From: Zygnema cylindricum
Lineage: Eukaryota; Streptophyta; Zygnematophyceae; Zygnematales; Zygnemataceae
NCBI GenBank assembly: GCA_037447655.1
Contig: JBBHKE010002117.1
Coordinates: forward strand, 27,501 to 91,500
DNA: 64,000 nucleotides
Reading direction: 5' to 3'
Shown: piece after piece, positions 20,386 to 30,538 of the stretch
Layout of the letters: the number at the start of each line of letters is the position of its first letter
Numbering within the stretch: position 1 is the first letter of the stretch
Notes under the pieces: generated by a model
The model's input: the letters and a program-made list of their open reading frames with translations, nothing else
What the model was told of the DNA's origin: nothing
Database searches by the model: none
Made by a program: the position numbers and the translations under genes

Positions 20386-20924
20386 AACACATACTTCATG
20401 CACTATCCCCTAGTGTCGGTTCAACCTCTCAGCTACCCCATTTATTTCTGGGTTATATGGTACAATTTTCTTGTGCTGAACTCCCTCATCTCTCAAGTAT
20501 TCCTCAAACTAGTTAGACGTATATTCCCCCCCATTATAACTCCTTATTCTCCTAATAGGGGTTCCATGCAACTTTTCACTCCAGGCTTTATATTCTTTGA
20601 AGTAAGTTGATGTTTCAAACTATGTTTTTAGGAAGTAGACTCTAGAGTATCTAGACCAGCCATCAGTTATTGTCAACATAAACCTCTTTCCTCCAACCGA
20701 ACGTAATTTTGCAGGTCCCCAGATATGTGTGTGGACCATATCTAGTACTTTCTCACCTCTATATGTGGCAACTTTGGGAAAGGGAAGTCTGTGAGCCTTA
20801 CCTTGAGCACAGCCACTACAATCATCCATCATTTCATTATCTCCAAACTGAATTCCTTATACTACCCCAAGCTTTTTCATTTCCCTCATCCTATCAAAGT
20901 GCACATGCCTTAATCGCTTATGCC
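20386..20924 (-). pseudogene. Copia B integrase relic
   Basis: On the minus strand CSGCAQGKAHRLPFPKVATY and HIWGPAKLRSVGGKRFML are readable at 20620-20832, with the GEYTSN and ERLN blocks in other frames toward 20400-20560. The integrase is cut at 20924 by copia C and resumes at 32635. Confidence 0.85.
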
Positions 20925-21958
20925 TCTAGAAATTAAAGGCTATTTTAGTATTTTCTAGGTTGTGTAAAATGCAGAAAAAAAGCAGAGGCAGTCTGCTTCT
21001 AACTCCTCTCTCTAGCTCCTTCACTTGTCGCAGTCACTGAAAGTTTGAGAGGGAGATAGAGCCATAGCCGCCTATGCTATCCAGACAAGGACAGACTTTA
21101 GATTAGTAGATTTACCAAAATAGTTATTGATGGACCTAGGATTTGAACCTAGTAGCTACTGTCCGTCAAAAGTGCCTGTAGGCGGTAGCCTTAGCCAATT
21201 TGACTAGAATCAAGGTTATAAGATATTGGGTTTGATAATTAAATAAATCTTTACACGTAGGCTATTTCATTTAACGGGATATTTGGACATAGAAAGAGTT
21301 TGTTATGTAGCGCGTACGGAATAGTCGAAACGGATGCCGCGCAATTTGTTTCGAAGGCGAAACAAATATCGCGCAAGTATTTATGACGGCTACGATTGAA
21401 ATCCGTTTTAATGTGACTGCCGCGAAGCATGCCGAGATCGTGGAATAGTTTTTCGGCAGTTTGCGGTTAACGTCACATCAAATGACACGAGGTACAACCA
21501 TATTGGAATAGGGCATCTCCAAGGATTTCAGGATCGAATCCAAAAATGACATGTGTCGACTTATTGGCCATGTCTTACAATAGCCGTACAAAAAGTACAC
21601 CGACACCTGTACCTTTCTGTACAACACAGTATTATAATTGGTGCCGTATTTTAGTAGATAGAGTTTTAGAGATAGATAGGACTTAGAAAAATTTCATAGA
21701 TTGGACCCTCTCTCCCAGAGAGCTTTTGTACAATAGGTCAACTTTGACCGTTCATAACTTACTGCTCAGGGGAGCAAATTCAGAGATTGTTTTTGCTATC
21801 GACTCAAGGGAGTCTTGCTTTCACAAGGTTGAGGGTGGTCAGATTTTTGTCTGCAAGGGTGGTAGTTATTCTTGCTGAAACACAAAGAGGTCAGGGTTAT
21901 CCTAGAGGCTTTGTGTGAGCTGCCTACTCTGAGGACCTATGGAGGTCTCAAAGTTACA
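20925..21958 (+). repeat. Copia C 5' LTR
   Basis: 1034 bp, starting TCTAGAAATTAAAGG (TGT in the 3' copy) and ending AAAGTTACA. It shows GCAGAGGCAGTCTGCTTC, the ACTTGTCGCAGTCACT loop (about 21025-21040), the CGCGCAATTTGTTTCG/CGAAACAAAT inverted repeat (about 21335-21376) and a GTAC cluster at 21583-21650. The TATA position is eroded (TTGTACAATAG). Confidence 0.9.
21117..21214 (-). other. tRNA-like unit in copia C 5' LTR
   Basis: Antisense to C. B box GGTTCAAATCC (complement of 21139-21149), exact consensus, sits in a CTAGG/CCTAG stem with the 7-base loop TTCAAAT, as in a tRNA T-arm. It is enclosed by TTGACGGAC pairing with GTCCATCAA and followed by TTTT (complement of 21117-21120). Upstream, TTGGCTAAGGCTACC resembles a D-arm/A box. 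Confidence 0.65.
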
Positions 21959-23088
21959 GGTTACGAGCCCACCATCTAGGGTGCCCATATTCAATAGAGT
22001 TGGCTTCATATACTGAAAAGTATGATGATAGCAACTGTATGTGAGAAATGTTTTTTGGGAATAGTGAGTGGACGGGTGAGGCGTCCATCAAGTCTTAGGA
22101 TACCTCCAGGGTTTACAGGAGACAGATTCACTAGAGATGCTGATCCATCTTCAATGGAGAAGACAAACGAAGGGGAGGTGGTGGACAAAAGAAAGGAGAA
22201 GGAGACGGTCACACCAATAGCAACCAATTCGGCATTCATGTCACCCATTTTGAGGAACGAGGAGAATGATAACGATACCTAGGACTACAACAATATGGCA
22301 GCTAAGCACTTCATCCTCCGCCATCTTACTCAAGGGCTTGCATCTCCCCATTTGCAGGTAGAGAGGGCATCCGATCTTTGGGTGGCTCTCGTAGATATGT
22401 ACCGAAGTGGTATGATTCAGCAACAACAATTGGATGATTATAAATTTTTAGGAGTATGTATACAAAGGGGGGAAGATGTTGGTTTTTTGTAATGAGCTTG
22501 CTAGACTTTTCATGGAACTAGAGAGTGCTGGAAAAGTATTTAGGGAAAAGGAAAAGGTTAGCAGTTTACTGATGAAGTTACCCGATGAGTTCGAGAACAT
22601 AGTCAACCGTGTGTAGGACTTAGCGGACTTAAGGTGGATTTGGAATTCAGTGGTAGGGATGATTTTTGTTTGGGAGAATACGATTGAGATCCGAAGGGGA
22701 GGAAAGAGTGGGCAAGCTTTGGCAGTTGGGACCGATTGGAGGAACAATGATTCCAAGAAACAGGTTGGAAATTATCGAGGGGAGGGGCAAAAAAATCAGA
22801 CCGAGGAGTTCGGACCAAGGACTCTTAAGGGTTTGTGCCATTTTAGTAAGAAACCCAAGCACTATATGGTTGAATGCACTAAGTTAACCAAAGCTGCGGT
22901 TAAAGGAGGGGCAGACTGGCGGACCCCCAAGAGGAAAGAAAAAGGCTCTTGTGACACAAGTACATGAGGCGGATTCTGAGGACGAGGACGATGAACTCCT
23001 ATTGGATAAGGAATTAGAAGCGAAAAACGAGGTCAAAATTCCACGAAAGCAGAAATGTGCTTTCGGTGGATTGAAAGGTGAAGCAGGC
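21939..23088 (+). pseudogene. Copia C gag relic
   Basis: The ATG lies 20 bases inside the 5' LTR and the frame runs through the primer site. The shared Gag blocks MAAKHFILRHLTQGLA, DLWVALVDMYRSG and a decayed knuckle CHFSKKPKHYMVEC (second Cys is Ser) are present. Stops occur at about 22012 and 22280 (Trp codons), and there are frameshifts near 22450. It ends in the acidic stretch before TAG 23089-23091. Confidence 0.85.
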
Positions 23089-24660
23089 TAGATTGTAGAC
23101 TCAGGTGCATCCATGCACATGTGTAAAGATAAACACCTGTGCACTAAGATAAGAAAGATTCCCATCGTAGAGATAGAGTACGGGGATGGGAGGATAGTCA
23201 CTACTACTCTTGTACGATCGGTAGATCTAAAATTGTTAGTATACGGAAAAACATCCATAGTTACATTCTCATATGTATTGTTTATTCTGGAGTTAAACAA
23301 AAACCTCATCACTACGTCTGTATTAGATGATAAGGGTTTTGATATTAGCACTAGGAAAGGAGTCTTTGCTGCTAGTTTTGAGGAGGAAGTTTATTTTACT
23401 GCTAAAAATGGTAGCCAAAGGATGTTTAGGCTGATTTTAAGCAATGAAAAGAAGAAACTTTATTATGTTGGTGTTCATGATATAATGTTGTGGCATAAGA
23501 GGCTTGGGCATGTGAATCTAGATAAGTTAAGAGAGATGAAAAAGATGGGAGTAGTGGAAAGAATTCAGTTTGGTGAGAGTGAGAATCTAAGTGATTGTAG
23601 TGGATGTGCTCAAGGTAAAGCACACATGTTACCCTTCCCAAAAAACTGCCACGTATAAGGGAGAAAATATTGTAAATTTAGTACACATAGATATTTGGGG
23701 GCCAGCTAGAGTGCCATTACTTGGGGGGAAGAGATTTATGATGACTATCACCGATGATTGGTCTCGGTATTCTAGGGTGTATTTTTTGAAAAATAAGTCA
23801 AAGGCTCAAGAGTTTTTTAAACAATATAAAGCATGGAGTAAAAAACTCCTTGCAACAGCGAAAGACAGTTCTTGAAAATCTTGAGCAGAATGGTGTAGCT
23901 GAAAGATTAAATAGAACACTGAGTGATAGTGCTAGGAGTATGCTGTTAGATAAAAAGATAGGAAAGAAGTTTTGGGGCGAAGCAATAAACTGTGCATATT
24001 AACTCAAGAATAGAGTTTTTACTTCAACCGTAAAATGCCAAACACCCTATAAGAGATAGAGAGGCCGAAAACCATATATTTCACACTTAAAGGTTTTCGG
24101 TAGTCAAGTGTTCAGTTTAGACACAGATTGGTCAAACTGGAAGTTAGATCCAAAAGGAAAACGAGGATATCTACTAGGATATGATGAAGATGTAAAAGGA
24201 TATAGAGACTTTGATCTCAAAAGAGAGGATATTATCCTAGTGAAACATCTAGTGGCTATGGATGAATGAAAATCTATAGATCCCTTTAAGCATACAAAGA
24301 CAGTCAGAATTAGGTTTGAGTCAGAAAATTGTGATGACTTTGAGCTTCTTAACTATCCAGGATTTCAAGAAGATGATGATCATGCAAGCACAAATCAAAT
24401 CGAGAAGGACCCAAATGTGAAACCTCTAGTATTAACTCCAACCGAAGCGGAAGACGTATTGGAAATCGACCCGGAAGCAAGGGATAGGGAAGAAGTAGAA
24501 ACTGTTGGGAAAAATTCAAGAGAGCCCTCTATTTCGGCAACCGAGTTTGAGGGTGGAAGAAGAAGCAGCAAAAAGCTGCAAGAGAGGCAAGTCAACAATA
24601 AGGTAACTAAACTGTCTCACCCTGATGAACCTCAAACTTACAATGAGGCAATGACTTGTC
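23089..24660 (+). pseudogene. Copia C protease-integrase relic
   Basis: Opens at a TAG (23089-23091), where A and I have TGG, directly before IVDSGASMHMC. It continues through the LDDKGFD segment, MLWHKRLGHVNLDKL, CSGCAQGKAHMLPFP and DIWGPARVP. The core Asp-Asn-Gly-Gly block is lost to a deletion near 23850 (KKLLATAKDSS). The GVAERLNRTLSD block is at about 23890, and an acidic linker with EGGRRSSKKLQ follows. Not functional. Confidence 0.85.
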
Positions 24661-25650
24661 CTGAGAGAAACCGGTAGAAGACAACCATTAATGAGGAGAT
24701 GGCCTCAATTATGACTGCCGATACATGGGAATTGATGGATTGTCCTCCTAGCAAAAAGCCAATTGGGTGTAAGTGGGTATTTAAGTTGAAACTCAACCCG
24801 GATAACACCATTGAGTGCTACAAGGCTTGGTTAGTGGTGAAGGGATTTACCCAGAAAGAGGGAATTGACTACGAGGAGACTTTTGCTCCCGTCATTAGGT
24901 TTCCTTCGGTTCGGATACTTCTCGGTATGGCGGCAGCAGAAGACATGGAAGTGCATCAAATGGACACCAAGACGGCCTTCCTACATGGAGAGTAGGAAGA
25001 GGAGATTTTTATGCGACAGCCCGAAGGATTGGTGGAGCAAGGGGAGGAAAGCAAGGTATGCCGATTGATCAAATCTTTATATGGGCTGAAACAGGCGCCC
25101 CGACAATGGAACATGAAGCTCGATGAGTTTTTTACAGGTTTTGGATATATTCAGATCAGCTCAAATCACTCAATTTATTTGTTTGAGGATGAGGAAGGAA
25201 TTATTTTTATTGCAATTTATGTTGATGATTTGCTTGTTTTAAGTAAATCTATGGATAAAATAAATAAGTTGAAAAATGATCTAAAAGGAAGATTTGAGAT
25301 AAAGGATATGGGAAAAGTAAGGTATATTTTGGGAATCAGGTAGCGAGAGACAGAGATAGGAAAATAATAAGATTAACTCAAAAGGAGGCCATTGGAAATA
25401 TGTTAGAAAAATTCCAAATGGACAAGGCTAATAGTTGTACCACTCCTATGGAATAAAAAAAGGGGAGTGAGGGGAGTATGGAAGATGGAGTTATAATCCT
25501 AGATGATGAGGTAGGCCCGGAAGAGAAAAATTATATGCAGACCATCCCTTATAGACAAGTAGTGGGCAGCCTAATATATTTCATCAATTGTACCCGTTTT
25601 GACATAGCCGCAGGTGTAGGAGTACTAAGTAGGAGTTTGAATGCTCCCAC
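24661..25650 (+). pseudogene. Copia C RT, 5' part
   Basis: Contains [70 protein letters not shown] and the catalytic YVDDLLVLSKS. Stops at 24676 (Trp), 24994 and 25342. At 25650 the frame is cut after GVLSRSLNAP by copia D. The RT continues at 29964. Confidence 0.9.
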
Positions 25651-26824
25651 TGTTGATATTTGAGTATTTTCTAGGTCTTTATAGAAAAAGAGCAAAGGCA
25701 GTTTGTCCCTAACTCCCTTCTCCAAGCCCCCACACTTGTTGTAGTCACTGAAGGCTTGATAGGGAGCTAGAGCCATGGCTGCCTAAAGCTCATTAGAGAA
25801 GACATGGGGTGGATTAGATCTATTTACTAAAAGTTAGTTGCCGGACCCAGGAATTGATCCTGGTACCTGCCGTCCGCCAATTTCACATAGACGTTAGCTC
25901 TGACCGTTAGGCTAGGACACATATTACGATATATTAGATTTGGTAAATATATAAATCGTTACATGTAGATTAATTCGTTTAACAGCGAATAGATACTTAG
26001 TGCATAGATACAGTTTGAATTAGTGCGTAGTACGGTACGCGGACAGAACGGATATCGCGCATTTGTTTCGATAGCGAAACAAATACCGCGCGTCGAATTT
26101 CAGCGGCTAGGATTATAGCCGGTTTTGATCGGACGGCCGCTATAGGCGCCGCGATCACGGAAAAGGTACTTTTGGCGTTTTACAGTATTTGACACGTCAG
26201 ATGACACGTGGCATGATAACATTGGATTACGGTGATTCCGAAGATTACAGGAACTAATCCTGATTTGACACGTGTCGACAATTTGGCCATGTCGTACAAT
26301 GGCCGTACAGAAAGTACACCGGCACCTGTACTTTTCTGTACGACACAGTAATTTGATTGGTGCCGTACTTCAGTAAATAGAGTTTTAGAGAGGGAATAGG
26401 ACTTAGAAAATTTTGGGTAGATTGCTGCCTCTCCCAGAGAGCACCTTGTATAAATGGCAAACTTTGGCCAGCCATAACTATCAATTTACTTGACCATTTT
26501 CAATGATTCTTTTTGCTGCTGACTCAAGGGAGTCTAGGCTACACAGGGGTGTAGTCGGTCAGAGTTTTTGTATGCCAGGGTGGCTGCATTTATAAGGGAA
26601 AGTCAAAGTGGGTGAATGTGTCTAAATCTCATATTCTAACTTTGCATTCTGTGGTGGAACTGAGCACACAGAAATTGTTATTTCACAGGGGTGAATCTAT
26701 ATTGGGATTGTGACTGTCAAGGGGTCAGTCATTTGGGTTTATATTAACTTGGAGTCGGCACTATCTAGATTAGCTTCTTTTGGATCTGCATACTCTGAGG
26801 GCTAATGGAGGTCTCAGAGTTTCA
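25651..26824 (+). repeat. Copia D 5' LTR
   Basis: 1174 bp, TGTTGATATT...GAGTTTCA. TATA box TATAAAT at 26449-26455. U3 carries the ACTTGTTGTAGTCACT loop, the AGCCATGGCT palindrome at about 25770, the CGCGCATTTGTTTCG/CGAAACAAAT hairpin (26056-26092) and a GTAC palindrome (about 26286-26345). The Gag ATG at 26805 lies inside the LTR end. Confidence 0.95.
25829..25920 (-). other. tRNA-like unit in copia D 5' LTR
   Basis: Antisense to D: D-arm-like TAGCCTAACGGTCAGAGC (complement of 25897-25914), B box GGATCAATTCC (complement of 25850-25860; one change from consensus) in a CCAGG/CCTGG stem with a 7-base loop, then TTTT (complement of 25829-25832). Confidence 0.65.
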
Positions 26825-28003
26825 GGTTATGGGCCCACCACCTAGGGTACCTATGTTTGATGGAATAGGCTTCACGTATTGGGCCTTTACAATGGAGGGA
26901 TTGCTTTTCGAGAAGCACTTATGGGGAATTGTTGCGGGACAAGTGAGATGTCCGCCACCTGGCTTTGGAGGAGCTTACTACGGAGAATTATCTGAGACTG
27001 CCCAGAATATCATCCGGAGTTCAGATGCAACGGAAGGTGAAGGGAAAAACCTTTCCGTGGATGGGGAAATAGGGGAGAAGGAAAAAGGGACACCTATGGT
27101 GAGGGGAGCTAGGCTCTCAGCTATGGTACCACATGTACGGATTAAAAATGAAGAAAATGACAGGAAAATATGTGAATACAAAAACACTATAGCAAAACAT
27201 CTCATACTTAGATATGTGTCTAAGTCGATAGCTATCACTCTTTTAAGTCTAACTAAGTCTTCAGAGATATGGGAAGCACTAACTCAGATTTATAAGAGTG
27301 AGACTATTCAGAGGCAGCAATTAGTAAAACAAGAAATAGATGCCTACGTTTATAAAGGCGGTAGCATGATAGAGTTTTGCAATGATATTGCTGCGTTATA
27401 TGTTGAGCTTACTAGTGCGGGATATGTAGAATCTGAGGAGAGTAAGATTAATACACTAATTATCAAACTCCCAGATGAGTACGAAAACATAATTTGTCGT
27501 ATGTAGGCAATGGATGGCTCCTCATGGACTTGGAGCTTTACCATGGGGATAATTCTTGTGAGGGAAAGCACTTTGGAGCTTTGTAGGGGAAGGGACAGGG
27601 TCAATGCATTGGTGACGAGCGGAAGCGTGATGAGAGGAACGGTGGTGAAGAGCGGAAGCGTGATGAGAGAAAGAAAGACAACGGTAAACCTTATCGGAAC
27701 TTTGGTGGAAAGAGAGGGAGAAGAAAAGAAAACGCTTTGAAAAAGGGGGTTTGCTTCTTTTGTAGGGAACCGGGTCATTATATGGAGGAATGCCGTTGTT
27801 TGGAAAAACTTAGAAGTTGGAATGTGGATGAGGAGGAAGAAGGGGAAGAGGAGAAAGAGGATGAAGATATTTTAGAGCTTCTCCAGATTAGTAGTATGGG
27901 GAAGAGAGAAAATCACACAGTAATTGCACGAAGGCAACAGTGTGCTTTTGGAGGTATAAGGGAAGTAAAGAGAGAGGAGTTACTTGAGGATGTCGAGGAG
28001 TGA
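26805..28003 (+). pseudogene. Copia D Gag
   Basis: Starts MEVSEFQVMGPP, in which VMGPP is encoded by the primer-binding site. The first frame runs to TAG at 27504-27506, where relatives have CAG. It continues with DGSSWTWSFTMGIILVRES and, one frame over, the CCHC knuckle CFFCREPGHYMEEC (about 27750-27790), an acidic Glu-rich run and CAFGGIREVKRE, which in full-length relatives leads directly into the protease DSGAS. One stop and one frameshift away from a complete Gag of about 400 residues. Confidence 0.85.
26825..26839 (+). promoter_or_regulatory. Primer-binding site of copia D
   Basis: GGTTATGGGCCCACC directly after the LTR, complementary to the initiator tRNA-Met anticodon arm. The same sequence occurs at 45368-45382 in I, and on the minus strand with one change in B (34126-34140) and two changes in E (42377-42391). 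Confidence 0.85.
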
Positions 28004-28049
28004 AGAGTGTATGACTTAGAAATGAGAAAGTCAATTCTAGGATCGATAA

Positions 28050-28718
28050 GTGAAAAACGGGAAAGATAAAATTAATCAGGATAATTTTATAGATAATAAG
28101 GAAACAGAAAACTGGTCGGAAAGGGAGACTTCAACGGATTCCGAGGAAAGGGGAGAAGTGAAACTCGAAGAGGTTTTCAAGGATAGGGGAGAAGAGAAAT
28201 ATTTGATTAAAGGTTTAGGGGAGAAGAAATATTTATTGGGAATTAAATTAGAAAGTAATAGTGGAAAGAATTCCATGGGAGAGTGTGAGGGAAGTTCAGA
28301 AAATGGGGTAATTATCATGGATAAAAATATGAGTACGAAAGGTGTAGATCTTATGAGGAACTTAGTGGGGACTAGTGTTTTTTGGGAATATTTGGGGGTG
28401 GATGGATTTGACATCACTACTTGGTGTGATGTCACTTGTGAAGATGTGCCTGTAAAAGGGTTATCATCCGGATATCTGTTGCAGGTTGGGGATGGGGCTG
28501 ACTGTTGGAAATGCAAAGGGGAAAGTAGATTCTGGTTGGATGAAAACGTGAGGAGGTGGATAAAATCTTTGATCGGATTTATGATAAGTGAGGTGCTAAA
28601 TGAAATGTGTGATGCAATTATTATTTCACTTCATCTAATGCATTGTTTTAAATACGACAGTATTTTTCTTAAGTTTTATAAAAGGAAAAGAAAAAGGAAA
28701 AGAAAAAAAAGAAAATAG
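28050..28718 (+). CDS. Copia D 'mini-Pol' open frame
   Basis: A 222-residue open frame that is a collapsed Pol. KGLGEKKYLLGIKLES matches the RT connection DLGEAKYILGIQMER. GVIIMDKNMSTKGVDLMRN matches the block before YRQVVGS. GFDITTWCDVTCEDVPV matches the first RNase H block, and VRRWIKSLIGF onward matches the VKELMWVKSLLQEL region. YVDD, the integrase and the RNase H Glu are missing, so catalysis is not possible. It ends in a basic run (KRKRKRKRKKRK). The start is uncertain: the first Met has no special context. It could be translated, or be a passenger whose frame has survived by chance; E has a matching open frame. Confidence 0.7.
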   Translation: MKNGKDKINQDNFIDNKETENWSERETSTDSEERGEVKLEEVFKDRGEEKYLIKGLGEKKYLLGIKLESNSGKNSMGECEGSSENGVIIMDKNMSTKGVDLMRNLVGTSVFWEYLGVDGFDITTWCDVTCEDVPVKGLSSGYLLQVGDGADCWKCKGESRFWLDENVRRWIKSLIGFMISEVLNEMCDAIIISLHLMHCFKYDSIFLKFYKRKRKRKRKKRK

Positions 28719-28770
28719 GGGAAGGAGTGTTTGTTTATTTGTTTGTAAGAGTTGAGAAAAAGTAGACTAG

Positions 28771-28783
28771 AAAATAAGGGGAG
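28771..28783 (+). promoter_or_regulatory. Polypurine tract of copia D
   Basis: AAAATAAGGGGAG immediately before the 3' LTR, as in A, C, E and I. Confidence 0.9.
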
Positions 28784-29958
28784 TGTTGATATTTGAGTAT
28801 TTTCTAGGTCTTTATAGAAAAAGAGCAAAGGCAGTCTGTCCCTAACTCCCTTCTCCAAGCCCCCACACTTGTTGTAGTCACTAAAGGCTTGATAGGGAGC
28901 TAGAGCCATGGCTGCCTAAAGCTCATTAGAGAAGACATGGGGTGGATTAGATTTATTTACTAAAAGTTAGTTGCCGGACCCAGGAATTGATCCTGGTACC
29001 TGCCGTCCGCCAATTTCACATAGACGTTAGCTCTGACCGTTAGGCTAGGACACATATTACGATATATTAGATTTGGTAAATATATAAATCGTTACATGTA
29101 GATTAATTCGTTTAACGGCGAATAGATACTTAGTGCATGGATACAGTTTGAATTAGTGCATAGTACGGTACGCGGACAAAACGGGTATCGCGCATTTGTT
29201 TCGATAGCGAAACAAATACCGCGCGTCGAATTTCAGCGGCTAGGATTATAGCCGGTTTTGATCGGACGGCCGCTATAGGCGCCGCGATCACGGAAAAGGT
29301 ACTTTTGGCGTTTTACAGTATTTGACACGTCAGATGACACGTGGCATGATAACATTGGATTACGGGGATTCCGAAGATTACAGGAACTAATCCTGATTTG
29401 ACACGTGTCGACATTTTGGCCATGTCGTACAATGGCCGTACACAAAAGTACACCGGCACCTGTACTTTTCTGTACGACACAGTAATTTGATTGATGCCGT
29501 ACTTCAGTAGATAGAGTTTTAGAGAGGGAATAGGACTTAGAAAATTTTGGGTAGATTGCTGCCTCTCCCAGAGAGCACCTTGTATAAATGGCAAATTTTG
29601 GCCAGCCATAACTATCAATTTACTTGACCATTTTCAGTGATTCTTTTTGCTGCCGACTCAGGGGAGTTCAAGCTACACAGGGGTGTAGTCGGTCAGTGTT
29701 TTTGTCTACCAGGGTGGCTGCATTTATAAGGGAAAGTCAAAGTGGGTGAATGTGTCCAAATCTTATATTCTAATTTTGCATTCTGTGGTGGAATTGAGCA
29801 CATAAAAAGTGTTATTTCATAGGGGTGAATCTATATTGGGATTGTGACTTTCAAAGGGTCAGTCATTTGGGTTTATATTAACTTGGAGTTGGCAATATCT
29901 AGATTAGCTTCTTTTGGATCTGCATACTCTGAGGGCTAATGGAGGTCTCAGAGTTTCA
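28784..29958 (+). repeat. Copia D 3' LTR
   Basis: 1175 bp, matching the 5' LTR with few differences. It repeats all U3 modules and also carries the LTR-borne ATG near 29939, which after insertion points out into copia C. Confidence 0.95.
28962..29053 (-). other. tRNA-like unit in copia D 3' LTR
   Basis: B box GGATCAATTCC (complement of 28983-28993), then TTTT (complement of 28962-28965). Same as the 5' copy. Confidence 0.6.
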
Positions 29959-29963
29959 CCCAC

Positions 29964-30525
29964 TAAGAAAGATTGGGAGGCAGCTAAGAGAGTCCTTAGA
30001 TATCTTATAGGAACTAGGGATTTACGGTTGCATTTGGGTGGGAACAATATTGACATCACCACTTGGAGTGATGCTAGCTATAGGGATGCTTCTATGAGGA
30101 GATGCACATCTGGATATGTATTGTATGTGGGTGATGGAGCTTGCTGCTGGAGCAGCAAGCAGCAAAAGGTCATTGCCCAGTCCACCATGGAGGCTTAGTA
30201 CATGGTTTTTTGCTCTGCTGTAAAAGAACTAATGTGGGTGAAGTCTTTGCTTGGTGAGCTTGGTCATCTTAAGAGTGGTGTCCAAAAAATGTTTTGTGAT
30301 AATCAAGCAGCAATCGCTATTGCTACCAATCCTAAACATCATTTTAAAGCCAAACACATGGACATTAGACTCAGCTTTGTTAGACAAAAGGTAAAAAATG
30401 AAATAATCTGTTTAGAGTACATACTAGATAGCGAGATGGTAGCAGATATGATGACCAATCCTGTGCCATCCCTAAAGCTAATTTTCTGCTGGGAGAAGTG
30501 TCGTCAAAAATTAAAAAGTGACTAG
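29964..30525 (+). pseudogene. Copia C RT end and RNase H
   Basis: Resumes after the duplicated CCCAC with KKDWEAAKRVLRYLIGTRDL, then ITTWSDASYRDASMRRC, the Glu-containing STMEA followed by a stop at 30196-30198 (Glu codon in A), MFCDNQAAIAIATNPKHHF and the MVADMMTNPVPS tail. Catalytic residues are nearly all kept despite one stop. It ends just before the polypurine tract. Confidence 0.9.
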
Positions 30526-30538
30526 AAAATAAGGGGAG

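Larger units (their letters stand above)
25651..29958 (+). mobile_element. Short non-autonomous copia element D
   Basis: 4308 bp with LTRs 25651-26824 and 28784-29958 that are almost the same, primer site 26825-26839, polypurine tract 28771-28783 and target duplication CCCAC (25646-25650 and 29959-29963). The internal region is only 1.96 kb: Gag up to just before the protease, then a 222-residue open 'mini-Pol'. Protease, integrase and catalytic RT are absent. Copia E shares the same internal deletion points, so D is a copy of a non-autonomous family and not a one-off deletion. It is the youngest layer in B>C>D. Confidence 0.93.
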
